Shown here piece after piece: positions 17,487-25,834 of a stretch of DNA of 64,000 nt. Each line of letters opens with the position of its first letter. Within the stretch, counting starts at the first letter, position 1. A program made the translations under genes and the position numbers. Source of the stretch: Accumulibacter sp003538495 (GTDB lineage Bacteria; Pseudomonadota; Gammaproteobacteria; Burkholderiales; Rhodocyclaceae); contig NZ_JAPUVQ010000026.1 of NCBI RefSeq assembly GCF_029255145.1, positions 30,317 to 94,316 on the forward strand, written 5' to 3'. The notes under the pieces are model-generated. The model was not told the origin of the DNA and did not search any database. It saw only the letters and a list, made by a program, of their open reading frames with translations.

Positions 17487-17778
17487 CCTGCTGAACGAAG
17501 GGCGCCAGGTGAAACCAGCTCAAGAGGTCGTCGCGCACTTTGCGCAGCCAGGGAATGGCGGGGTTCCCCTCGTCAAGCCACTCTCGCTCAACGGCGAGTG
17601 TCTCGATGTCGTAGGCCAGGTTCTTGGCCTTCTCCGGATCGTCAAACAGCTTCCGGATGACCAGTTCAAGGACATCCACGCTGGCCTCGTATCGCTTCTG
17701 AAAGCGCGAGCAGGAAGCCGCCAGCTCGGTGAGTTCTTCGGCAAGTTCTTCGGGCGTCGTTTCGGTTTCGTCTTCCAT
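17359..17778 (-). CDS. Leftward acidic early-region protein
   Basis: 139-residue protein on the opposite strand to the early operon. The start is ATG 17778 with a GGAG box 7 bases upstream on its strand. The product is acidic and helical with natural composition (MEDETETTPEELAEELTELA, later ASVDVLELVIRKLFDDPEKA), then a Pro-rich tail. No family recognised. It lies opposite the gap before the transposase gene, where a leftward gene could interfere with early transcription. Confidence 0.5.
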   Translation of the reverse strand: MEDETETTPEELAEELTELAASCSRFQKRYEASVDVLELVIRKLFDDPEKAKNLAYDIETLAVEREWLDEGNPAIPWLRKVRDDLLSWFHLAPFVQQAIARGELRPIPLRERLSVVSSERTTPQTHCVPPPDPRPEEEQ

Positions 17779-17876
17779 GAGGGGTCTCCGGCGAGTTTGA
17801 TGGATTTGCAGATTGCGAGCCTGCCCGGCCATTTTAACGGCGCTCGATGGCCCCTCACCCTTTGTAGGTATCCCGC

Positions 17877-20189
17877 ATGAAAACTCATTACTCGGCCAGA
17901 GAGTTGGCTGCTATGAATCTCGCGGGATACCCGATAGCCAAGAAGAACTGGCTAGCTCTGGCCGCGCGTGAGGAATGGGAAAGCCGCCCGCGCGCTGGGC
18001 GTGGTGGCGGCTTCGAATACGCCCCCCCTGCCCCCATCCTCAAGCTCATCCGGCTCAAAGAGAAGAACGAGGCGGCACTAGCCAACCCGTCGCCCGAGCA
18101 GCAGGTGCTTGCTGCCATCGTCAGCAACCTGGCCGACTTGCAGACGAAGCAAGAGGCCGTCGAAGCCGAGCGCCGGCAGAAGGGCGAAGCGATCCTGCGC
18201 GACCTCGCCGGCGGCATCTCGCCACACGCAGCCCTCTCGCTGAACGCGCATTGCGCGATCGCCGAAGGCTGGCAGGTGTGGTTCGCCAAAGCCCAACAGC
18301 CGATCAATAAATCGGCGAGCTGGGCACTCTACGCGCACGCCTACAACCTCGGCGAAATCCCGGTCTCGAAAGCCGTTCGCGAGGCGTTTCCCGATGTCTC
18401 CGGGCGCTCGGTTCAGCGCTGGGTCGGCGTCTACCAGAAGGGCAATCTCGCCGCCCTGGCCGACCGTCGCAACGGCACGGCGCTTGCCGGCAAGACCGTG
18501 TTTTCCGCGACCCCGTTGCTGGCGGCGGCGGCGAAAAAACTGATGCTCGACCGCCCCGGCATCCGCACCGGGCAGCTGCACGAGCTGTTGAAGACCGCCT
18601 CGACCGACCGCGACAGCGGCGAGCAGCTCTTCAACCCACCGAGCTACGACCAGGTGCGCCGCTACCAGCAAACCTGGATCGACAACAACCGCGAGCTGTA
18701 CCTGCAGGCGACCAACCCGGACGCGTGGAAGAACCAGAGCCTGCTGGCCTATGGCAGTTGCAGCGAGGATGTGCACGGCCTGAACGACCGCTGGGAGATG
18801 GACGCCACGCCGGCGGACTGGCTGCTGCTCGATACCGACGGCAAGAAGAAGCGGCACACGGTGAGCGTGATCATCGACATCTGGAGCCGGCGCATGCTGG
18901 TGGTGGTGGCGCGCACGCCACGGACGGAGACGCACTGCTTCGCGCTGCGTCTCGCGCTGCTGTTGTGGGGCGTGCCCAAGGAAATCCTGACCGACAACGG
19001 GCAGGACTACCAGTCGGAGCACTTCAAGCACGTCCTGCAGGCGCTTGGGATCACGCATGTAACGACGCAACCCTTCTCGCCGGAAGAAAAACCCCACGTC
19101 GAGCGGGCGATCGGCACGCTGAATCACTCGATCCTGGAGCTTCTACCCCACTTTTCCGGGCACTCGGTCGCCGACAGAAAAGCCATCGAGGCGCGGCGAT
19201 CGTTCGCAGACCGGCTGGCCAGGAAGGGAGAACTGGTGGACTTCGGCGAGTTGGGCATCGAGGCCATGACCGCCGAAGTGATGCAGGAGCGGATCAACAC
19301 CTGGCTGGCCGGCATTTACGAGCAGCGCGAGCACGCCGGCATCGCGATGAGTCCCTTCGAAAAGGCCGCCTCGTGGACCGGCGAAGTGCGGCGGATCACG
19401 AGTGAACGCAGCCTCGACCTACTGCTGGCCAAGCCGGCCAATGGCGGGCAGCGGACGGTGCAGAAGAAGGGGATTCGGCTCGACGGCACGTGGTTCCAGG
19501 CCGCCGATCTGGCGCTGATCGACGTCGGCAGCGTGGTGGACGTGTATGAAACGCCGGATCTGGGGCGGATCGTCGTCTATTTCCGCAAGAACTTCGTCTG
19601 CATCGCCGAGGCGCCAGAGCGCACTGGCGCCGACCGGCAGCAGATCGCGGTGGCGGCCTCAAAGATACAGCGCGAACGGCTGGCCGAGCAGAAAAAGCGC
19701 CTGAAAGCCGAAACCAAGGGGCTGGCGCCGACGGCCGAGGTACTCGACCGCCTCCTCGCCGACAAGGCCGCGGCGGCCGGCAAGCTGGTGCTGGGCGATT
19801 TCGGCAAGGCCAGCGGCAAGAGCAGCACCCACAGCAGCCACGGCCTCGCCGAAGCCGGCAAGGCGAGCGACGCGCTGGCCGGTCCCAAGCCCTCCAGCCG
19901 CGCCGCCGAACTGTCGGCGCAGGCCGCCAGGGCGATGGCCGAAGCACCGACCAACGTCGCCGCATTGCCGGCCGCGCACGCACACGCCACGCCGCTGGCC
20001 GGGCTGACCAACCGCGAGAAATACGAGCTGTGGCTGCAGTACGACGCGCTGGTCAAGGCGCACGGCGGCGACGTGGAGGTGCTGGAGGAAGCCTGGCAGC
20101 GGCGCTTTTACGTCGGCTTCCAGACGATCCCGGAATTCCGCGCCGAACAGAACATGGCCAAGGCCAGAAAGGAAACGGGCACCCGCTAG
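17877..20189 (+). CDS. Mu-type DDE transposase A
   Basis: Transposase that binds phage ends, pairs them and joins them to target DNA; 770 residues (Mu A has 663). The N-terminal domain (YSARELAAMNLAGYPIAKKN) is the winged-helix site shared with the repressor. The catalytic core has D309 (WEMDATP), D373 (LTDNGQDY) and E409 (KPHVERAIG), with the last two 35 residues apart. Domain II beta-barrel and a long Ala/Lys-rich C-terminus follow, the part that contacts MuB and ClpX in Mu. The 5-bp duplication flanking this phage agrees with MuA chemistry. Confidence 0.95.
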   Translation: MKTHYSARELAAMNLAGYPIAKKNWLALAAREEWESRPRAGRGGGFEYAPPAPILKLIRLKEKNEAALANPSPEQQVLAAIVSNLADLQTKQEAVEAERRQKGEAILRDLAGGISPHAALSLNAHCAIAEGWQVWFAKAQQPINKSASWALYAHAYNLGEIPVSKAVREAFPDVSGRSVQRWVGVYQKGNLAALADRRNGTALAGKTVFSATPLLAAAAKKLMLDRPGIRTGQLHELLKTASTDRDSGEQLFNPPSYDQVRRYQQTWIDNNRELYLQATNPDAWKNQSLLAYGSCSEDVHGLNDRWEMDATPADWLLLDTDGKKKRHTVSVIIDIWSRRMLVVVARTPRTETHCFALRLALLLWGVPKEILTDNGQDYQSEHFKHVLQALGITHVTTQPFSPEEKPHVERAIGTLNHSILELLPHFSGHSVADRKAIEARRSFADRLARKGELVDFGELGIEAMTAEVMQERINTWLAGIYEQREHAGIAMSPFEKAASWTGEVRRITSERSLDLLLAKPANGGQRTVQKKGIRLDGTWFQAADLALIDVGSVVDVYETPDLGRIVVYFRKNFVCIAEAPERTGADRQQIAVAASKIQRERLAEQKKRLKAETKGLAPTAEVLDRLLADKAAAAGKLVLGDFGKASGKSSTHSSHGLAEAGKASDALAGPKPSSRAAELSAQAARAMAEAPTNVAALPAAHAHATPLAGLTNREKYELWLQYDALVKAHGGDVEVLEEAWQRRFYVGFQTIPEFRAEQNMAKARKETGTR

Positions 20190-20211
20190 AGACGGGCGCC
20201 CGCGTGTAACC

Positions 20212-20227
20212 GGGTGGCAAGCCACCC
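20212..20227 (+). other. Hairpin between transposase and MuB genes
   Basis: GGGTGGC-AA-GCCACCC forms a tight stem in the 56-base gap after the transposase stop. There is no U-run, so it is more likely an mRNA stability or attenuation element than a full terminator. Confidence 0.4.
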
Positions 20228-20245
20228 TCAACTGGAGATCGCATC

Positions 20246-21004
20246 ATGACACAAAGTGCAGCACCGAGCCAAAACAGCAGCACCCCCAGCGGCGGCCAGA
20301 TCGCGCCGCTGGCCAACATCGGGGTGATAGAGCAGGCCATCTACCGGCTCTCCGGCCGCGGCCCCAACGACCCCGGCATGATCGTCGTCAGCGGCCCTTC
20401 GGGCTACGGCAAGACCGTTGCCGCCGCCTGGGCGCGCATCCGGCACCGCGCCTACTACCTGCAGCTAGACGACTACGTCACCAAAAAGAGCCTGCTGGTC
20501 AATCTGTGCAAGGTGCTCAGCATCCAACCCAAGGGCGCCACCTGGGAGCTGATCGAAACCATTGCCGCACAGCTCGAGCAGGCGCGCCGGCCGCTGATCA
20601 TCGACGAATTCGACTTCATCGTCGACAAGGCGATGGTGATGTCGGTCTTCAGCCTCTACGAGAAAAGCCACGCCAGCATCATCCTGGTCGGCGAAGAAGC
20701 CATGCCTGCCAAGCTCGCCAAGTGGGAGAAATTCGACGGCCGCGTGCTCGACACCCTCTACGCCGAAGCCGTTGGCCTCGACGACGCGCGCATCCTCGCC
20801 CGCCACAAGTACCCCGATTTCCCCCTTGCCGACGACCTGCTGGAGCACCTGGTCAAGATCGCCGGCGGCAGCGTGCGTCGGGTGAATAACAACATCAACC
20901 ATATCCACGGCACCGGCATGTCCGAAGGCTGGGACGGCTGCGACCTCGCTCGCTGGGGCGATCGCCCGCTGCAGCAGGCCGGCGTCAAGCGGAGGGTCCG
21001 CTGA
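20246..21004 (+). CDS. MuB-type AAA ATPase, target capture protein
   Basis: ATP-dependent DNA-binding protein that selects the target and activates the transposase; 252 residues. Walker A is GPSGYGKT at residues 50-57 and Walker B is LIIDEFD near residues 117-123. A C-terminal helical segment (GGSVRRVNNNINHI) resembles the family sensor region. Its stop overlaps the next start (ATGA). The order A then B matches Mu. Confidence 0.9.
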   Translation: MTQSAAPSQNSSTPSGGQIAPLANIGVIEQAIYRLSGRGPNDPGMIVVSGPSGYGKTVAAAWARIRHRAYYLQLDDYVTKKSLLVNLCKVLSIQPKGATWELIETIAAQLEQARRPLIIDEFDFIVDKAMVMSVFSLYEKSHASIILVGEEAMPAKLAKWEKFDGRVLDTLYAEAVGLDDARILARHKYPDFPLADDLLEHLVKIAGGSVRRVNNNINHIHGTGMSEGWDGCDLARWGDRPLQQAGVKRRVR

Positions 21005-21651
21005 TGAGCCGGCAACCCGCAGTGAACGAGCTTGCCGGCGGCAAAAGCCAGCGGCAGCGGGTGTGGGAGGCGATCCGGCGCTTTGAAGCCGAAGAGCCGA
21101 ACCAATTCACCATCGAGCAGCTCTCGCGCTCGTCGAAGGTCGAGGAAGCGCCGGTGCGCGACTACCTCAAGGGACTCGAAGCCGCCGGCTACGTCGCCCA
21201 TGTCGGCGTGAAGATGGATCGCAACCGCGTTAAACACGTCTACGCGCTCGCCCAGGATAACGGCGTCGAAGCGCCCCGCGTGCGCCGCGACGGCTCCGAG
21301 GTCACCCAGGGCCGCGGCACCGAGGCGATGTGGTCGGCGATGGCCACGCTCGACAGCTTCACCCACCACTTCCTCGCCGAACTCGCCGGCGTCAAACCCA
21401 CCACCGCCGCCGCCTACTGCGGCGCGCTCGGCAAGGCCGGATACCTGGAGGCGATCAAGCCCGGCAAGGGCCTCGGCAAAGGCGGCGTGGCGACTCTCTG
21501 GCGGCTCGCCCACGCCCACCGCCAGAAGCCGCGCGCGCCGATGATCACCCGCCTCAAGGCCGTCTACGACCCCAACATCCACCAACTGGTGTGGGGCGAA
21601 GGCGCCGACGCCGCGGCCGACCTGGTCGAGATCGGCGGGGTGGTCGAATGA
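21004..21651 (+). CDS. Early winged-helix phage protein
   Basis: 215 residues. The N-terminal half forms a winged helix (RVWEAIRRFEAEEPNQFTIE, VRDYLKGLEAAGYV), as in replication-associated regulators of Mu-like phages. The middle holds a second HTH-like segment (VKPTTAAAYCGALGKAGYLE). The C-terminus is less structured. It overlaps MuB and the next gene by 1 and 4 bases, so it belongs to the same early transcript. Exact role unknown. Confidence 0.65.
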   Translation: MSRQPAVNELAGGKSQRQRVWEAIRRFEAEEPNQFTIEQLSRSSKVEEAPVRDYLKGLEAAGYVAHVGVKMDRNRVKHVYALAQDNGVEAPRVRRDGSEVTQGRGTEAMWSAMATLDSFTHHFLAELAGVKPTTAAAYCGALGKAGYLEAIKPGKGLGKGGVATLWRLAHAHRQKPRAPMITRLKAVYDPNIHQLVWGEGADAAADLVEIGGVVE

Positions 21652-22016
21652 ACGCGCCAATTTCCCAGGCCTACATGGCCGAGCGCTGGTTCGCCATCCT
21701 GACCGCCGCCGTCGCCGCCGATCCGCGCGGCCGCCAGGGCGTTGCCGACCGCCTCGGCGAGGGCTGCGGCCGTGCCTCGCTGTCACTGGTGCTCAACGGC
21801 AAGTACCCGGCGGGCACCGGCAACATCGCGCGGCGCGTCCTCGAAGTCTTCGACCGCTACCACTGCCCCTACCTCGGTACCGACGTGCAGGCGTCCTTCT
21901 GCATCGAGGTCAACGCCGCGCCGGTGCCCACCTGGGACCCCGCGGCGCTCGACCTGCGGCGCCGCTGCCAGACCTGCGAACACCGGCCGGGCCGGGAAGC
22001 GGAGGTGGCCGCATGA
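21648..22016 (+). CDS. Small HTH early protein with Cys-rich tail
   Basis: 122 residues from ATG 21648. Residues 28-70 (GRQGVADRLGEGCGRASLSL, then YPAGTGNIARRVLEVFDRY) match a Cro/C1-like HTH. The tail contains CQTCEH, possibly half of a zinc site. The start overlaps the upstream stop and the stop overlaps the downstream start, each by 4 bases. Known in Mu-like early regions as an uncharacterised protein. Confidence 0.6.
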   Translation: MNAPISQAYMAERWFAILTAAVAADPRGRQGVADRLGEGCGRASLSLVLNGKYPAGTGNIARRVLEVFDRYHCPYLGTDVQASFCIEVNAAPVPTWDPAALDLRRRCQTCEHRPGREAEVAA

Positions 22017-22894
22017 AGACCGGCTATTCAAACCTTCTCGGGGAGTACCTCGAGGCCGAGCGCATCGACTACTCCGATTGCAAGAGCTTCCAGGTGGTTT
22101 GCCCTGTTTGCCGCGAGCCAGTGTTCAAGGTGGCGCGTAAGCCTGACGCCGAGGCGCTGCACTACCTCGCCCACTATGCCGCGCAAAAGTCGTTCGCGAC
22201 CGACTGCGAACTACGCGTTGGCGGCCTCGCCAAGGGCGACATGGAGCGACACAACCACGCTTCGCGGGGGCAGCGCCTTGCTTATTTTCTGAGGGTGTTG
22301 CGCCAGTTGCTAGTGGATGTGTACGAGAGCGAAGGGATCGATGTTCTGAGGCGACACAAGATGATGAATCGGTCCCCGGCGCTGACGGCTTGGCGGTTGG
22401 AAACGTTCGTCGAACTCCTTTCTCATCGCGACGAATATCTGGCGCTTTTCGATTCGATAGCCGCCGTTTACATCGATCGATTTAATCCTGAGCACATAAA
22501 AACGGATTTCTCCATACAGGTTCAAGTGCGAATCGCCAAAGACATGATGGCCAGCTTGCTCAGCTCGACTGGCCGGGAGAATTTTTTCTTCTTATGGAAC
22601 CACGCCTACATCCATCAAATGGGTGTCATCGCGGCGAAGTGTCAAAGAGGACTCCCCCTGGATCATTCGATGGATGGCCACCTCTACGCCCTCTGCTGGC
22701 GCTTGCAGAGATGCGGAATGTCGGCAGGACAGAAGATCTTGCGACTAATGGCGCGCGTGGAGATGAGTCCGGAAGAAGGGTTACCGGAGGCATGTTCGAT
22801 GCTGGATGCGTTGAGAGGAGAGATATCCACCGTCATGATCGGCACCCTGACCTTGCTCCCCTATTTAAAAGTCCTGACGGAGGCAAAGCTATGA
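22013..22894 (+). CDS. Zinc-ribbon protein with CoiA-like N-terminal pattern (phage cargo)
   Basis: 293-residue protein of unknown function. The N-terminus has CPVCREPVF (residues 29-37) followed by HYLAHY and a DCELR motif, the Cys/His pattern seen in CoiA-like and related zinc-containing nuclease-associated proteins. No nuclease motif is obvious downstream; the rest is helical with several Met, Tyr and Phe-rich segments. Base composition is less GC-rich than in neighbours, suggesting later acquisition. Seamless 4-base overlaps with both neighbours place it in the early operon. A defence or anti-defence role is only a guess. Confidence 0.55.
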   Translation: MKTGYSNLLGEYLEAERIDYSDCKSFQVVCPVCREPVFKVARKPDAEALHYLAHYAAQKSFATDCELRVGGLAKGDMERHNHASRGQRLAYFLRVLRQLLVDVYESEGIDVLRRHKMMNRSPALTAWRLETFVELLSHRDEYLALFDSIAAVYIDRFNPEHIKTDFSIQVQVRIAKDMMASLLSSTGRENFFFLWNHAYIHQMGVIAAKCQRGLPLDHSMDGHLYALCWRLQRCGMSAGQKILRLMARVEMSPEEGLPEACSMLDALRGEISTVMIGTLTLLPYLKVLTEAKL

Positions 22895-23208
22895 GCAACG
22901 AACAAATCAACCCCGGCCACTACGGCCACCCCGGCCAGCGCAAGCCGGTCATCATCTTCGCGAGGACGAGGGCCAGCGCCGCCCCCAGGCCGGTGGTCGC
23001 CCTGCTGGCCGACTTCGCCTGCCGACTCGACACCTTGAAGAACGAATTCTCCGACCCGATCGACAAGGCCGCCCTGCGCGAGGCCGTGCAGCTGATGCAC
23101 GACGTGGCGCTGTCGCACGACGATGCTGGCTCCTACGGCGTCTATGCCATCGAGCCGCTCGCCGCCGATGGCCTGAGCAGCCCGGCGCACGAAGAGGGGG
23201 AGTGGTGA
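22891..23208 (+). CDS. Hypothetical early phage protein
   Basis: 105 residues from ATG 22891, overlapping the upstream stop by 4 bases. A Gly/Pro/His-rich N-terminus (INPGHYGHPGQRKPV) is followed by a helical middle (VVALLADFACRLDTLKNEF). Located directly before gemA, where Mu-like phages often carry small uncharacterised genes. No family recognised. Confidence 0.5.
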   Translation: MSNEQINPGHYGHPGQRKPVIIFARTRASAAPRPVVALLADFACRLDTLKNEFSDPIDKAALREAVQLMHDVALSHDDAGSYGVYAIEPLAADGLSSPAHEEGEW

Positions 23209-23714
23209 GCGCCCGGCACAGCGCGCAAGACGCGCCCAGCGCCGCCGAGAGCCACGCCCGCCGCTCGTTGCTCGCGCGCATCCACTGCCTCCGCCGCGAC
23301 GCCGGCTGGAGCGAAGACGAGTACCGCGACATCCTGCAGGGCCGCACCGGCAAGCGCAGCGCCGCCGATCTGGACTTCGCCGCGCTGGGCAAGGTCATCG
23401 ATCAGCTCGCGCCGCTGGTCGCCAGCCAGGTCAAGGCCAGGGCGGCCAATGACTGGGCCTTCATCGACAAAGCCAGCGCCGAGAAGCGGCCGCTGCTGCG
23501 CAAGGTGTTCGCCGTCTGCCGGGCACTCGGCGCCGGCCGCCGCTACGCCGAAGGCATCGCCAAACGACAGTCGGGTGGCGTCGCCAGGCGGCTCGAAATG
23601 ATGAGCTACGAGGAGTTGCACAAGCTCGTCGCGGCACTGGTCAACACCCAGCGCAGCAAGGCCGCGGCCGCCGCCAAGACCGCCGCCGTGACGCCGCCGG
23701 GAGCACAGCCATGA
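23205..23714 (+). CDS. gemA: GemA-type regulatory protein (DUF1018)
   Basis: Mu gp16/GemA family, implicated in modulation of host gene expression and DNA topology; 169 residues. Typical segments are RIHCLRRDAGWSEDEYRDIL near the N-terminus, the hydrophobic VIDQLAPLV helix, and YAEGIAKRQSGGV, with a final MMSYEELHKLVAAL helix. The start is GTG 23205 overlapping the upstream stop; a GTG one codon earlier is also possible. Confidence 0.8.
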   Translation: MSARHSAQDAPSAAESHARRSLLARIHCLRRDAGWSEDEYRDILQGRTGKRSAADLDFAALGKVIDQLAPLVASQVKARAANDWAFIDKASAEKRPLLRKVFAVCRALGAGRRYAEGIAKRQSGGVARRLEMMSYEELHKLVAALVNTQRSKAAAAAKTAAVTPPGAQP

Positions 23715-24133
23715 CCGGCATCGTCATCGGTTTCCCCCTTCCGGCGCCCGTCGCGACAGCCGCCGCCCAGGCGAGTTCGCCAGCGCCGGCCGAGCCGGCC
23801 GCGCCGGTCGCAACGCCGCCAGCGGGCGTCTGGCGGCTGCGCCCCAACGGCCTGCAGATGGACTTCAAGACGCTGCTCGGCAAGCTCGAACGCACCATGG
23901 CCTGGCTCGACCGGCACCGCATCGAGGTCGTCGCCTTCTCGTGCAGCACCCTGCAGGGTGCCAAGGTCGGCGCCCGCGACAGCGGCCGCCTGCGGCAACT
24001 GCTGGCCGACGGAATGCACAGCAAGGGGCACCGGCAGTTCTCCGGCGTGCGCTTCGAACAATGGGAAGCGCGCGACCCCGTCACCGGCGTGCTGATCGTC
24101 TGGGAAGAAGAGCGGCAGGAGGGCAGGCCATGA
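23711..24133 (+). CDS. Hypothetical early phage protein
   Basis: 140 residues, ATG overlapping the gemA stop. An Ala/Pro-rich N-terminal linker (residues 10-40) is followed by a compact part (MDFKTLLGKLERTMAWLDRH, then VVAFSCSTLQGAKVG). No family identified. Confidence 0.5.
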   Translation: MTGIVIGFPLPAPVATAAAQASSPAPAEPAAPVATPPAGVWRLRPNGLQMDFKTLLGKLERTMAWLDRHRIEVVAFSCSTLQGAKVGARDSGRLRQLLADGMHSKGHRQFSGVRFEQWEARDPVTGVLIVWEEERQEGRP

Positions 24134-24357
24134 AACGCGCCCTGTTCTACGCCCTCTACGTCCTGCTGATCGCGCTCTTCCTGGCCGCTTACTTCTTCGT
24201 CTCGCCGATCGTTCTCGGCTGGCGGCTGACGCGGCAACTGCTGCGCCTCGGCGTTACCTTCTGGGGGCGCTTCTGGCACGCCGTGGCCATGTGGCGCTAC
24301 CTCAACTATCCCTGGCCGCTCGCCTGGGCCAAGGCCCGCCGGAGCGTCTGGCGATGA
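24130..24357 (+). CDS. Small membrane protein
   Basis: 75 residues with a strong N-terminal transmembrane helix (ALYVLLIALFLAAYFFV) and a second hydrophobic stretch, then an Arg/Trp-rich tail. Overlaps its neighbours by 4 bases on both sides. It could be a holin-like or inner-membrane accessory protein; nothing specific supports either. Confidence 0.5.
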   Translation: MKRALFYALYVLLIALFLAAYFFVSPIVLGWRLTRQLLRLGVTFWGRFWHAVAMWRYLNYPWPLAWAKARRSVWR

Positions 24358-24698
24358 CCGCCAAGCGCCTCTGGACGCCGGAAGAAGACCGGCAAATGCT
24401 CGCCTGGCACCGCTCTGGCGTGAGCCAGCGCGACATGGCGATCCTCCTGCGCAGCCACAAGGCCGGCATCAGCCGCCGCCTGTGCTTCCTGCTCGACGCG
24501 GAAGAGGGCCGCGTCGAGCCGAACCCGCCCACCACCACCGCCAAGCGCACGCTGCCGGCGCCGGCCGGCCCGCGTTCGCCGGGCGGTCGCAAATGCATGC
24601 GCTGCGGCCGGATCTTCCACTCGTCGCATGCCGGCAACCGGCTGTGCTACTCGTGCAAGCAGCACGGCCACAGCGCCCACCCCTTCGACCCGCGATGA
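24354..24698 (+). CDS. Myb/SANT-like HTH with C-terminal zinc ribbon
   Basis: 114 residues. The N-terminal WTPEEDRQMLAWHRSGVSQR resembles a Myb/SANT or GcrA-like HTH, which in GcrA-type proteins binds DNA near promoters. A four-Cys zinc ribbon (CMRCGRIFHSS then LCYSC) ends the protein. A DNA-binding regulator is likely, but the target is unknown. Confidence 0.6.
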   Translation: MTAKRLWTPEEDRQMLAWHRSGVSQRDMAILLRSHKAGISRRLCFLLDAEEGRVEPNPPTTTAKRTLPAPAGPRSPGGRKCMRCGRIFHSSHAGNRLCYSCKQHGHSAHPFDPR

Positions 24699-24708
24699 GC
24701 GCACAGCC

Positions 24709-24867
24709 ATGAGCACGCTCTTCAAGATGTTGGTCTGGTGGGCGCTCTGGATCAGCGGCTGCCGCCTCTTCGTCGACACGCTGATGCTCACCGGCCCCTG
24801 GCTGATGGCCGGCGGGGCCATCACCTTCCTGGTCTGCGACGCCATCGCCGGCGACCTCTTCGACTGA
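24709..24867 (+). CDS. Very small membrane protein
   Basis: 52 residues, mostly two hydrophobic segments (MLVWWALWISGCRLFV and TGPWLMAGGAITFLVC). It is preceded at a short distance by the SANT-like gene and followed by the 8-bp repeats. No family recognised; holin-like or regulatory peptide roles are possible. Confidence 0.45.
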   Translation: MSTLFKMLVWWALWISGCRLFVDTLMLTGPWLMAGGAITFLVCDAIAGDLFD

Positions 24868-24876
24868 TCCAACCCT

Positions 24877-24932
24877 CCACCCATTCACCCATCCACCCAT
24901 CCACCCATCCACCCATCCACCCATCCACCCGC
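24877..24932 (+). repeat. 8-bp tandem repeat, about seven copies
   Basis: CCACCCAT is repeated from 24877 with one mismatched unit (TCACCCAT) and a degenerate last unit (CCACCCGC). It fills the gap between a small membrane gene and the DUF3164 ribosome binding site (GAAAGGAAAG). Slippage here would change spacing without altering a protein. Confidence 0.85.
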
Positions 24933-24953
24933 CCAGCCCGAAAGGAAAGCCCC

Positions 24954-25571
24954 ATGAGTTCTGACACCGTCCTACCCAGCAGCCCCTACATGCGCGACGC
25001 CGCCGGCCGCCTCTGCCCGATCGAGACCATCAAGCCGATCGACATCGAGCGCGACAAGCTGGTCGGCGAAATCGTCGCCAAGGCCAGGGTGCTGCAAAAG
25101 CAGATCGCCGACTTCAAACAGGCCGTCTACGGCGACATCGCCGCCTTCGTGCAACTCAGCGCCGAGGAGTACAAGGTCCACATCGGCGGCCACAAGGGCA
25201 ACATCACGCTCCTCAGCTTCAACGGCCGCTACAAGGTCCTGCGCGCCGTCGCCGAATTCCTGCGCTTCGACGAGCGCCTGCAGGCCGCCAAGGCGCTGAT
25301 CGACGAGTGCATCACGGATTGGTCGCAAGGCAGCCGCCCCGAGATCAAGGTGCTGATCAACGACGCCTTCGCGGTCGACAAGGAAGGCAACATCAACACC
25401 GGCCGGGTCCTCGCCCTGCGTCGCCTGGAGATCGCCGACGAACGCTGGCTGCGCGCCATGCAGGCGATCTCCGAGGGCGTCCTGGTCACCGGCAGCAAGC
25501 ACTACCTCCGGGTCTACGAACGCGACGCCGACGGCAAGTACCAGCCGCTCGCGCTGGACGTCTCGGCATGA
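24954..25571 (+). CDS. DUF3164 family phage protein
   Basis: 205-residue protein of a family conserved in Mu-like phages; function unknown. Recognised features are PIETIKPIDIERDKLVGEIV near the N-terminus, the helical LQKQIADFKQAVYGDI, and the central NGRYKVLRA then RFDERLQAAKALIDECI. A good Shine-Dalgarno (AAGGAAAG) fixes the ATG. Its stop overlaps the next gene by 4 bases. Confidence 0.75.
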   Translation: MSSDTVLPSSPYMRDAAGRLCPIETIKPIDIERDKLVGEIVAKARVLQKQIADFKQAVYGDIAAFVQLSAEEYKVHIGGHKGNITLLSFNGRYKVLRAVAEFLRFDERLQAAKALIDECITDWSQGSRPEIKVLINDAFAVDKEGNINTGRVLALRRLEIADERWLRAMQAISEGVLVTGSKHYLRVYERDADGKYQPLALDVSA

Positions 25572-25822
25572 ACACCAAACGCCTCGCCGCCGCGATACGG
25601 CAAAACGCATCCGATCTGCGGGATCTGCGCGAAGCCTCCACCCTGCTGCGCGTACTGGCCCACGTGGTGGACGGGATGCCGTTGGCCAAAGCCTTCGGTT
25701 CGCCGGGGGACTGGGGGTACCACACCCCGATTGGCCAGGCGATCGCCGCCGCCCCCGAGCCGCCCAGCAGCGACGCCAGCGTCACCGGCGCCGACGAATG
25801 CACCCTTTATCTCAACCTGTGA
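25568..25822 (+). CDS. Hypothetical early phage protein
   Basis: 84 residues starting inside the DUF3164 stop (ATGA). The N-terminal half is helical (MNTKRLAAAIRQNASDLRDL) and the C-terminal half is Pro/Ser-rich. Not identified. It sits between DUF3164 and the HU gene. Confidence 0.5.
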   Translation: MNTKRLAAAIRQNASDLRDLREASTLLRVLAHVVDGMPLAKAFGSPGDWGYHTPIGQAIAAAPEPPSSDASVTGADECTLYLNL

Positions 25823-25834
25823 AGGAGCCGCACC

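Noticed and set aside
24877..24932. Tandem repeats as a CRISPR array
   Set aside because: Units are 8 bp and contiguous with no spacers; simple tandem repeat.
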